Positions 57,391-64,000 of a stretch of DNA of 64,000 bases are shown piece after piece. The translations under genes and the position numbers were made by a program. The number at the start of each line of letters is the position of its first letter. Position 1 is the stretch's first letter. The stretch spans positions 64,422 through 128,421 of the forward strand of contig CALVJJ010000001.1 of NCBI GenBank assembly GCA_944332185.1, read 5' to 3'. The notes beneath the pieces were generated by a model. It searched no databases, was not told the DNA's origin, and was given only the letters and a program-made list of their open reading frames with translations. Source of the stretch: an uncultured Clostridia bacterium (GTDB taxonomy: Bacteria > Bacillota > Clostridia > Christensenellales > UBA1242).

Positions 57391-59172
57391 TTATGCTTGA
57401 TAACTTTCTTTTAAAATCATGAAATATTTTTCCATTTCTTCTTTGACAACTTGATAAGGGTGATCTGTCGTAAGATCCACACCTGCTTGTTTTAAAAGTT
57501 CTACTGGCCAATCACTGCCACCTGATCTTAAAAGATTCAAATATTTATCTACGCCACCTTTTTCTTCGGTAATCATTTTCACAAGATTGATAGCTGTCAC
57601 AATACCTGTCGCATATTTATAAACATAGTAAGAAGAATAAAAATGTGGAATACGCAACCATTCATACTGAATATAAGGATTGTCTTTGACTGCTTTTCCA
57701 AAATACGTTTGGTTCAGTTCTTGATATTTTTTAAGCAAAATATCTTTGCTAATGGCTTGCCCTTGCTCTACTAATGTATGAGCATAATTTTCAAATTCAG
57801 AAAACATGGTTTGTCTAAATAGTGTAGATTTTAGACTTTGTAAAAATTCATTGGCATAATACGCTTTTTCTTGTTTTGTTTTTGCGTGTTTAATCAGATA
57901 CTGATTGAGAAGCATTTCATTGACTGTACTAGCTACTTCAGCAATAAAAATACTGTATCCAGCTTTTTGGTAAGGTTGTGTTTGGTTAGCAAGATAGGAA
58001 TGCATTGCATGTCCCATTTCATGAACGAAAGTACTAGTATAACTTTTCCTACCATCAAAATTAAGTAAAATATATGGGTGGACATTGTAGGCATCAGTCT
58101 GGTAAGCACCGGTTACTTTATTCTCATTAGGCATCACATCAATCCATTGATCTCGTACAGCGTTTTGCACAACACGACTATACTCTTTGCCTAACACTTG
58201 TAAGGCATCGACACCTAAAGCAACCATATCTTCATAACTGATCTTACTGTCCATACTTTTTACCGGGCTTACATACACATCATAATAGGTATAATTTTTC
58301 AATCCCAAGCATTTTTTTACAAAAGCATAATATTCATGCAAAATTGGTAACATGGTTTGTGTATTTTTTAACAACGTATAATAGACAGATTCTGGAATAT
58401 TATTACTATAAAGACTTGCTTGTAGACAACTTTTGAATTTTCTTGTTTTATCAAAATACCAATCCACATACACATTTTGAATATAATTGGTTGCAATGGT
58501 GTTGCTAAATTGTTGATAAGTCTTATACATACTTTCAAAAGTATTTTTACGTAAGACTCTATCTTTGTTTTCCATGAGCATTGCATAACTACTATGTGTG
58601 ACTTCGTGTGCTTTTCCTTTGCTATCAAGAGCCGGCGCAAACTTTAAATCCGAACTATCTAAACTATCAAACACTTGAGAAAATCCACCAGCAAAACTTC
58701 CTACCCCTGCTAATAGTTTTTCTTCTTTTTCACTAAGAAGCAAATGTTTGTTTCTTTTAATTTGCTCGATCATCATAGAATATTTTGCCATAGTAGGATC
58801 TTGTAAGAATGCATCTAATACACTGTCTTTGATCTTACTTTGCTCTACTTCTACAAAAACCGTTTCTTCTTGAAATTGTACTAAAAAAGTAGAAAACACA
58901 TCTTGCATTTCTTTGTATTTTGCCACAACTGTATCTTGATCATGACATCTTCCCAAATACAAAGATAATTTTTCTATTACCAAATCAAATTCTTCTTCTA
59001 ATTCAAAAAATTCTTTTAAGCAAGATCCTTTTTCTAACTTTCCTTGGTAAGCTTGGAATTTTGGCAAATAGGTCTTTGCTTGTTCAAAATCTTTCCACCA
59101 AGCATCATCATTTGCATAGATATCTGACACTTTCCATTTGTATTGATTCTCAATTTGGCTTCGTTTTTTCAT
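57391..59172 (-). CDS. pepF: Oligoendopeptidase F (M3 family metallopeptidase)
   Basis: 593 residues, normal for PepF. The zinc site is HEMGH at 384-388 (ligands His384 and His388, catalytic Glu385), with the third ligand expected in the FIAEVASTVNEML segment about 25 residues on. N-terminal oligoendopeptidase domain and C-terminal M3 domain are both complete. A cytosolic enzyme that cuts short peptides. AAGGAG precedes the ATG. First gene of a six-gene operon with a good promoter. Confidence 0.95.
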   Translation of the reverse strand: MKKRSQIENQYKWKVSDIYANDDAWWKDFEQAKTYLPKFQAYQGKLEKGSCLKEFFELEEEFDLVIEKLSLYLGRCHDQDTVVAKYKEMQDVFSTFLVQFQEETVFVEVEQSKIKDSVLDAFLQDPTMAKYSMMIEQIKRNKHLLLSEKEEKLLAGVGSFAGGFSQVFDSLDSSDLKFAPALDSKGKAHEVTHSSYAMLMENKDRVLRKNTFESMYKTYQQFSNTIATNYIQNVYVDWYFDKTRKFKSCLQASLYSNNIPESVYYTLLKNTQTMLPILHEYYAFVKKCLGLKNYTYYDVYVSPVKSMDSKISYEDMVALGVDALQVLGKEYSRVVQNAVRDQWIDVMPNENKVTGAYQTDAYNVHPYILLNFDGRKSYTSTFVHEMGHAMHSYLANQTQPYQKAGYSIFIAEVASTVNEMLLNQYLIKHAKTKQEKAYYANEFLQSLKSTLFRQTMFSEFENYAHTLVEQGQAISKDILLKKYQELNQTYFGKAVKDNPYIQYEWLRIPHFYSSYYVYKYATGIVTAINLVKMITEEKGGVDKYLNLLRSGGSDWPVELLKQAGVDLTTDHPYQVVKEEMEKYFMILKESYQA

Positions 59173-59238
59173 GATTACTCCTTATTGGTATTATTGTACA
59201 CCATTTACCTATTTTTTTAAAACAAAAATAGAATAAAA

Positions 59239-59268
59239 GTTATACTTTTTTCTCTCTTATTTTGTCAA
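59239..59268 (-). promoter_or_regulatory. Promoter of the pepF operon
   Basis: On the minus strand TTGACA (59268-59263), 18 bases, TATAAC (59244-59239). A second TTGACA lies 12 bases upstream as part of a short direct repeat (TTGTCAAAA twice on the plus strand). Confidence 0.65.
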
Positions 59269-59310
59269 AATATTGTCAAAACTTGAATGGTTTTTCCTCC
59301 TAAAAAGTCT

Positions 59311-59336
59311 AAAAAAAGAGAGAATATTCTCCCTTT
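59311..59336 (-). terminator. Terminator after the guanylate-kinase-like gene
   Basis: AAAGGGAGAAT and ATTCTCTCTTT (minus strand) pair with one G-T wobble, followed by seven Ts. Confidence 0.8.
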
Positions 59337-60168
59337 ATTTTTTATAGTTTTTCACAATTTTGCACCATTCATCGTTTTCTTCTTTAGATAGTGGTGTTAC
59401 ACTAACACAATGATCAACATATTTTGCCACAGGGACACCACATTTTAGACTTGCTAGATAAGTATGTCTTCCTTTGACAATATATAGTTTTCCGTCTTGC
59501 TCTGCAATCCATATTGGTTTTACTTTTTTACCTTTTACCAATTTTGATTCTATTTTTTCTACTTTACTATGTTTGATAGTTTGGCAAGACTGTATTGGAT
59601 ACAATGGTTTTTCTTTTTTCTCTTCCTTAATAATGGTACGCATGACTTCTACTGTGCGATCCATATTTTGATTGCGAATGACATAGTCATATCTATAAGC
59701 CTCTTTTTGTTCTTTCCCATAGACTTTGAGTCGTTGTTTTATGTTCTTTTCTCCACGTTGCACCAAGCGTTGTTTTAGTACTTTTTTACTTTCTGTCAAG
59801 AAAATAGTCATAATAGGATATTTGTCTCCGATGACTTCTTTGGCTTTGTCTACACCTGCAATCGTTAAGTCTTTCATAACCACATCAAATGTTTTAAAAT
59901 CTTCATCAATGGTAGTCAAAGCATGCCCCATATAATTACCATGAATGATATCATATTCTAAAATTTGATGATTCTCATGTAGTTGTTCAAATTCTTCTTT
60001 GGTTACAAAATGATATTGCACACCATTGGTTTCAAATGGTCTTTTCTCTCGAGTAGTATAGCTGACAATAAACTTAATACTTTTTTCTTTGGCTGTAAGT
60101 TGTGTAATAATGGTATTTTTCCCCACACCACTCGAACCAGAGATATAAACAATCATTTTTTTATTCAT
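59335..60168 (-). CDS. Guanylate-kinase-like protein with an extra C-terminal ParB-like domain
   Basis: 277 residues; true guanylate kinases have about 190-210. Residues 1-180 fit the fold: P-loop GSSGVGKN at 11-18, VSYTTREKRPFETNGVQYHF, EYDIIHGNYMGH, and a lid with QRGEKNIKQRL. The P-loop has Asn where Thr, Ser or Gly is usual after Lys, and the YGT of the GMP site is YMGH, so activity needs testing. Residues about 195-270 form an added domain with VEKIESKLVKGKKVKPIWI and YIVKGRHTYLASLKCGVPV, which resembles the start of ParB/sulfiredoxin-like domains (I-x-x-G-x-H-R/T-x-x-A). No other gmk is in the window. AAGGAAAC precedes the ATG. Confidence 0.75.
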   Translation of the reverse strand: MNKKMIVYISGSSGVGKNTIITQLTAKEKSIKFIVSYTTREKRPFETNGVQYHFVTKEEFEQLHENHQILEYDIIHGNYMGHALTTIDEDFKTFDVVMKDLTIAGVDKAKEVIGDKYPIMTIFLTESKKVLKQRLVQRGEKNIKQRLKVYGKEQKEAYRYDYVIRNQNMDRTVEVMRTIIKEEKKEKPLYPIQSCQTIKHSKVEKIESKLVKGKKVKPIWIAEQDGKLYIVKGRHTYLASLKCGVPVAKYVDHCVSVTPLSKEENDEWCKIVKNYKK

Positions 60169-60251
60169 ATAGTTTCCTTTTTCTTGGTTGTTGCTAGTAT
60201 TATACGAAAAATTACTATAGCTTGCAACTTTTTTTTAGCTTTTTTAAAAAA

Positions 60252-61049
60252 TTATGATGTAGTTTGGTTGCCTATCTCTTTTTCAAATTGTGTCTGATGG
60301 TCTACTCTATATTTTGCATACATACTTGCAAAAGCTCTTTTAGATTCTTTTGTCATGGTCTTATGATGTTCTTCCCAAGAAGTACGAAACTGTTCTACTC
60401 TATTTTCTTTGTCTTCTATTTGCTCTGGAGTAAGCGATATGGTTGTATTTTCATGCAACTGATTGATCTTGTCGATCAAGTCTTCATTGGATAATTTTTT
60501 TAATTGTTCAAAACTTGTTTGACTATCTTGTCTTAAGATAGATTGTATCAAATAGTATTTGTCCATATTGCTGATCTTATGTTCTTTTGCCTGACTTATG
60601 AGTACCTGATCTTTTTCGTTTTCCACAATCACACCCAGAATTTCATGATCTAACAAATAGTTTTGTATGGTTTGATACACGCGAACTTCTCTTCTATGGG
60701 TAAGCCCTGCCACCACTGTCATTTTAATCGCATTGGTATTATTCTCTGGTGTGGCATCTATGGATAGATATCCCATTTTTGTGGCAAGATCCATGACTTT
60801 TCCCACACCTTCTTCAATCGTCAATCCAGAAAATGATTCTCCCCATAACAATTCTTTACCTTCTTCGTTATGAGAGTATGCACTTTTTATTTTTCCTTTT
60901 TCAATGATAAACTCTACTTGAGGATTGATATCTAGCGCAACATAATCATAATTGCCATTACGAAATCCAGAATAATTGACTCCTACTGCCACCCCTACAG
61001 CTAATAACAATACCATTCCAATAACAATCCAACTACTATACTTTTTCAT
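60252..61049 (-). CDS. RsgI-like membrane protein lacking the anti-sigma domain
   Basis: 265 residues. A single N-terminal membrane helix (about 7-24) is followed by YDYVALDINPQVEFIIEKGK, the typical opening of the extracellular domain of RsgI-type anti-sigma factors, and by AYSHNEEGKELL and a helical segment with GYLSIDATPENN. The cytosolic N-terminal domain that binds the sigma factor in RsgI is missing: only six residues precede the helix. No sigI-type gene is near. The C-terminal third is charged and probably coiled coil. It may be a partner or decoy of an RsgI located elsewhere, or have its own role. Confidence 0.75.
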   Translation of the reverse strand: MKKYSSWIVIGMVLLLAVGVAVGVNYSGFRNGNYDYVALDINPQVEFIIEKGKIKSAYSHNEEGKELLWGESFSGLTIEEGVGKVMDLATKMGYLSIDATPENNTNAIKMTVVAGLTHRREVRVYQTIQNYLLDHEILGVIVENEKDQVLISQAKEHKISNMDKYYLIQSILRQDSQTSFEQLKKLSNEDLIDKINQLHENTTISLTPEQIEDKENRVEQFRTSWEEHHKTMTKESKRAFASMYAKYRVDHQTQFEKEIGNQTTS

Positions 61050-61123
61050 ACATTTCCTCTTGTACTAGTTTTTGAATAAAAAGATAATTTATACAAAAAA
61101 ACTTGATGCAATAGGTTTTGCAA

Positions 61124-61151
61124 TAAAAAAACTGTACAACTATGTACAGTT
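61124..61151 (-). terminator. Terminator after the cysS-linked small membrane protein gene
   Basis: AACTGTACA and TGTACAGTT form a perfect stem with an ACTA/TAGT loop, followed on the minus strand by TTTTTT. Confidence 0.9.
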
Positions 61152-61190
61152 CTTGTTTTATGAGTAATGTGTCTATATTTTATACTTTCT

Positions 61191-61409
61191 TTATTTCTTT
61201 GGTTCTTCCGATATGCCTACTAAAAAGTAAATAACCAATCCAAATCCCAACAAGATCTTTGGTAATTGAAGTAGTAAAAAACTCATAAATGAGTTATCTA
61301 ATGCCATCACACCTTGTTCGCCTTGGTATTTTAGCATAATAAATACTTGACTCAATAAATAAATCATTGTTGTGACTAATGCTAGCAAACTAGCTCCTTT
61401 TTTTGTCAT
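61191..61409 (-). CDS. Small two-helix membrane protein
   Basis: 72 residues with two hydrophobic segments (about 6-26 and 43-65) and a charged end (EEPKK). The ATG is preceded by GAGGAG within the last codons of cysS (20-base overlap), and the stop is followed by a perfect terminator, so the frame is very likely translated in a cysS transcript. I do not recognise a family. Confidence 0.7.
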   Translation of the reverse strand: MTKKGASLLALVTTMIYLLSQVFIMLKYQGEQGVMALDNSFMSFLLLQLPKILLGFGLVIYFLVGISEEPKK

Positions 61410-62805
61410 TTGTGTTCTCCTCTATTTTTTTCTCTATTTGATACCCATCTTTTTGATCCAAAATACTATATCCTAATTGTGCAATTTCTTGACGTATTGC
61501 ATCTGCCTTACTCCAATCTTTTGCTTGTTTTGCTAGCCATCTATCCTTTGCCAGTTGTTGTACTTTTTCTGGAATATCTTGGCTTACTTGACGACTTAAA
61601 AAGTCTGCTGGATTTTCTTGGAACAATCCAAGAATAGCATACAATTTTTTCATCGTCGCTACATCATTGGCTACGGTAGGATCTTGTTTTTGATACTTCT
61701 CTTGCATCTTTTTAAAATAAGTAAAGACATTCGCAATCACAACTGCAGTATTGAGGTCATCGTCCATAGCTGCTTCAAATTCTTTGATCATGCTTTCATT
61801 TTCCCCTGTAACGACATAATGACTATCTTCTATTTTTTGCAAAATAGTATAGATGTTGATTAAGTGTTGTTTTGCTTTAGGGAACAGATCATCAGTAATA
61901 TTGATATCGTTTTTATAATTGGTTTGTAAAAGTGCAAAACGAATGACTTCTTTATCGTATTCTTGTAATAAATCATGTAAAAGAATAGAATTTCCTAAAC
62001 TTTTACTCATTTTTTGCCCATTGACTTTCACTAATCCATTATGTGTCCAATATCTTACAAATGGTTTTCCAGTTAGACATTCACTTTGTGCGATTTCATT
62101 CTCGTGATGTGGGAAAATAAGATCTCTGCCTCCTCCGTGGATATCTACTGTACTTCCAAAATGGGCTAAATTCATGGCGCTACATTCTATATGCCACCCC
62201 GGTCTTCCTTTTCCCCATGGAGAATCCCAACTAATCTCTCCGGCTTTTGCCTTTTTCCATAGTGCAAAATCTAAAGGATTGTGCTTATTTTGTTCACTAT
62301 CGATACGCACACCGGTTAGCATATCTTCTACTTTACGATTGGATAACTTGCCATACTTAGGATCTTTTTCTACAGAAAAATAAACATCGCCTTCTGGTGT
62401 GGCATAGGCAAATCCTTTTTCAATCAGTCCTTTTGTCATAGCAATAATGTCTGGAATATGCTGAGTTGCTCTCAGTTCCATATCTGGTCTACGTACCCCT
62501 AGTGCGTCCATGTCTGCATCTATAGATTGAATTTTTTGATTGGCATATTCCATAGGATCAACATGTACTTCATGGGCACGAGCAATGATTTTGTCATCAA
62601 CATCAGTATAATTCCTAGCATACGTAACTTGGTATCCTTTGTACTCAAAATATCGACGCATAATATCATAAATCATAGCTTGAATAGCATGGCCAATGTG
62701 TGCATCTCCTGACACGGTAATCCCACAAGCATACATATTGATTTTACCTTTTTGTAAAGGAACAAATTCTTCTTTTTTATGTGTGAGTGTATTATATAAT
62801 TTCAT
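61390..62805 (-). CDS. cysS: Cysteinyl-tRNA synthetase
   Basis: 471 residues from the ATG at 62805 (the frame is open 13 codons further but without a ribosome binding site). Class I motifs: HIGH as AHIGHA at 35-40 and KMSKS at 265-269. Zinc ligand Cys27 in MYACGIT, with Cys, His and Glu later (HIECSAMNLAHF; HHENEIAQSE). It charges tRNA-Cys. No T-box leader is present, as the gap to the divergent pyruvate kinase gene is only about 135 bases. Confidence 0.96.
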   Translation of the reverse strand: MKLYNTLTHKKEEFVPLQKGKINMYACGITVSGDAHIGHAIQAMIYDIMRRYFEYKGYQVTYARNYTDVDDKIIARAHEVHVDPMEYANQKIQSIDADMDALGVRRPDMELRATQHIPDIIAMTKGLIEKGFAYATPEGDVYFSVEKDPKYGKLSNRKVEDMLTGVRIDSEQNKHNPLDFALWKKAKAGEISWDSPWGKGRPGWHIECSAMNLAHFGSTVDIHGGGRDLIFPHHENEIAQSECLTGKPFVRYWTHNGLVKVNGQKMSKSLGNSILLHDLLQEYDKEVIRFALLQTNYKNDINITDDLFPKAKQHLINIYTILQKIEDSHYVVTGENESMIKEFEAAMDDDLNTAVVIANVFTYFKKMQEKYQKQDPTVANDVATMKKLYAILGLFQENPADFLSRQVSQDIPEKVQQLAKDRWLAKQAKDWSKADAIRQEIAQLGYSILDQKDGYQIEKKIEENTNDKKRS

Positions 62806-62844
62806 AGTACTATATATTCCTTCGGTCTTAAATATGTTATACAT

Positions 62845-62873
62845 AGTATATAGGAAAGCAAAAAAAAATGCAA
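62845..62873 (-). promoter_or_regulatory. Promoter of cysS
   Basis: On the minus strand TTGCAT (62873-62868), 17 bases, TATACT (62850-62845), about 40 bases before the start codon. Confidence 0.65.
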
Positions 62874-62893
62874 ATATCTAATGATTATTTGCA
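62869..62893. promoter_or_regulatory. Inverted repeat spanning both divergent -35 boxes of cysS and pyk
   Basis: TGCAAATA (62869-62876) and TATTTGCA (62886-62893) are perfect inverted arms with a nine-base centre. Each arm contains the -35 box of one of the two divergent promoters. It could be an operator for both genes or simply reflect two similar -35 boxes placed back to back. Confidence 0.45.
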
Positions 62894-62917
62894 AAAAATA
62901 CATAAAATATGTACAAT
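62889..62917 (+). promoter_or_regulatory. Promoter of the pyruvate kinase gene
   Basis: TTGCAA (62889-62894), 17 bases, TACAAT (62912-62917). AAAGGAG lies ten bases before the ATG at 62942. Confidence 0.65.
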
Positions 62918-62941
62918 AAATAGCAAAGGAGTACCCCTTAT

Positions 62942-63958
62942 ATGAAAACTACAAAAATTATTGCAACACTAGGACCTAGTAGTGCCAATGAACAAGAAAT
63001 GATCCAGATGATTCAAAACGGAGTAAATATTTTTCGTGTGAATTTTAGTCATGGGACAAAAGAAGATCATGCATCTTTACTCCATCTCATTCATCATGTC
63101 AATACTTTAGTAGATACCCCTGCTTCTATTTTGATTGATACGAGAGGACCTGAAATTCGTATTGGCACATTTGAAAATGGCAGTGTCATGCTCAAAAAAG
63201 ATCAAACTTTCACTTTTTATAAAGAACAAAAAATTGGGAATCAAAACGGTGTCAGTTTATCTCAATCCACCATTCTAAACCATATTACCGTAGGCAAAGA
63301 GTTTTTAGCCAATGATGGTATGATGCGTTTTGAAGTACAAAGTGTAGATCACGAAAAAATGGTGGCCAAAGTCTTAACAGATGGCAAATTATCCAATCGA
63401 AAGAATTTGACTTTTTTAAAAGTCCCTATGGGATTGCCTTATATTAGTCAAGAAGACAAAGAAGATATTTTACAAGCCATATCCATTGGTTGTGATATGA
63501 TTGCTTGCAGTTTTATGTCCAATTTACAAGATATTATTGCGATAAAACAACTTTTGAATACCATACCCAATCATCTCAAAATCATTGCAAAAATTGAAGG
63601 CGAAGAAGCGATAACCAATCTTGATGATATCATTACACATACTGATGGTGTTATGGTCGCAAGAGGAGATTTGGGAGTAGAAATGCCTTATCAACAACTA
63701 CCTATTCTACAAGATAAGATTGTCTCCGCTGCTAAAAAACATCAAAAGCCTTGTATCATTGCTACAGAGATGCTAGAAAGCATGATTGTTGCTTTAAGAC
63801 CAACAAGAGCAGAAATTACCGATATTTATCAAGCTGTCAAACAACAAGCTTATGCAGTCATGTTGTCAGCAGAATCTGCTATGGGAAAACACCCTTCTTA
63901 TACGATACAAGTACTATCTTCTATTTTAGAAGAAGCAGAAAAATACTATGCACATTAA
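62942..63958 (+). CDS. pyk: Pyruvate kinase, catalytic domains only (C-terminal domain absent)
   Basis: 338 residues; full pyruvate kinases have about 470-590. The catalytic parts are intact: KIIATLGPSS, VNFSHGT, LIDTRGPEIR, the B-domain insert, the lysine in IIAKIEG, VARGDLGVEMP, ATEMLESM and PTRAE, then LSAESAMGKHP. The enzyme makes pyruvate and ATP from phosphoenolpyruvate. The frame ends with TAA at the point where the A domain finishes, so the C-terminal domain that carries allosteric sites and part of the tetramer contacts is missing. No frameshifted continuation is seen in the 42 remaining bases. Probably an unregulated or differently assembled enzyme. YQAVKQQAYAV replaces the usual NAVLDGTDAV, so it is a divergent member. 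Confidence 0.87.
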   Translation: MKTTKIIATLGPSSANEQEMIQMIQNGVNIFRVNFSHGTKEDHASLLHLIHHVNTLVDTPASILIDTRGPEIRIGTFENGSVMLKKDQTFTFYKEQKIGNQNGVSLSQSTILNHITVGKEFLANDGMMRFEVQSVDHEKMVAKVLTDGKLSNRKNLTFLKVPMGLPYISQEDKEDILQAISIGCDMIACSFMSNLQDIIAIKQLLNTIPNHLKIIAKIEGEEAITNLDDIITHTDGVMVARGDLGVEMPYQQLPILQDKIVSAAKKHQKPCIIATEMLESMIVALRPTRAEITDIYQAVKQQAYAVMLSAESAMGKHPSYTIQVLSSILEEAEKYYAH

Positions 63959-64000
63959 ACTTGCTTATGGGTGTATTGCCATTTTTTCCCTAATAGTTCA
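63948..64000 (+). CDS. Possible start of a further gene, cut by the window end
   Basis: An ATG overlapping the end of pyk opens a frame (MHIKLAYGCIAIFSLIV) that runs to the edge without a stop and looks like a signal or membrane segment. Upstream GAAGAAG is a weak ribosome binding site. Only 17 codons are visible, so this is tentative. Confidence 0.3.
   Translation, partial: MHIKLAYGCIAIFSLIV

Noticed and set aside
62806-62941. T-box riboswitch before cysS
   Set aside because: The gap is too short, and no T-box sequence (TGGNACCGCG type) or specifier stem is present.

Overview
The window reads as a chromosomal segment of an uncultured, AT-rich, endospore-forming member of the Bacillota (Clostridia-like). 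Pointers are the 1200-residue RpoC and RpoB of Firmicutes type, a complete gerA-type germinant receptor operon, strong AGGAGG-type ribosome binding sites, TTGACA/TATAAT promoters with 17-bp spacers, a Firmicutes-type LexA box, and six lipobox lipoproteins. No ribosomal RNA, tRNA, CRISPR array, intact insertion sequence or prophage was seen. RpoB is divergent in several normally fixed positions, which fits a poorly sampled lineage.

Layout. 1-8300: the end of a membrane-protein gene, then rpoB-rpoC as a stand-alone two-gene unit with its own promoter and leader. 8400-12745: the germinant receptor operon (A, B and C subunits). 12793-47500: a very long accessory region made almost entirely of surface and secreted proteins. 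It holds eight proteins that look like SipW-dependent TasA/camelysin-type secreted subunits (called TL1 to TL8 below), one SipW-type signal peptidase, a transglutaminase-fold lipoprotein, two paralogous lipoproteins, a 2897-residue lipoprotein with more than 20 fibronectin-III-like modules, a 1996-residue protein with about seven lipid-carrier-like repeats followed by InlB-type repeats, and a domesticated, apparently catalytically dead transposase-like DNA-binding protein at the head of the last operon. 47500-64000: housekeeping genes: dinB with an SOS operator, a uridine-kinase-family protein, a cation exchanger, a six-gene operon (pepF, tmk, yqeY, rlmD, a 53-residue peptide, a radical SAM enzyme), a guanylate-kinase-like protein with an extra C-terminal domain, an RsgI-like membrane protein, cysS, and a short pyruvate kinase.

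How the parts may work together. In Bacillus the SipW signal peptidase processes TasA-type subunits, which then polymerise into extracellular fibres. Here one sipW, eight divergent candidate subunits and several giant adhesin-like proteins lie within 32 kb, mostly in separate transcription units with vegetative-type promoters. The simplest reading is one locus for a complex multi-component surface fibre or coat. The neighbouring germination operon and the transglutaminase-like protein leave open that it decorates the spore rather than the growing cell. This functional reading is inference; gene families are assigned from motifs seen in the translated sequence.
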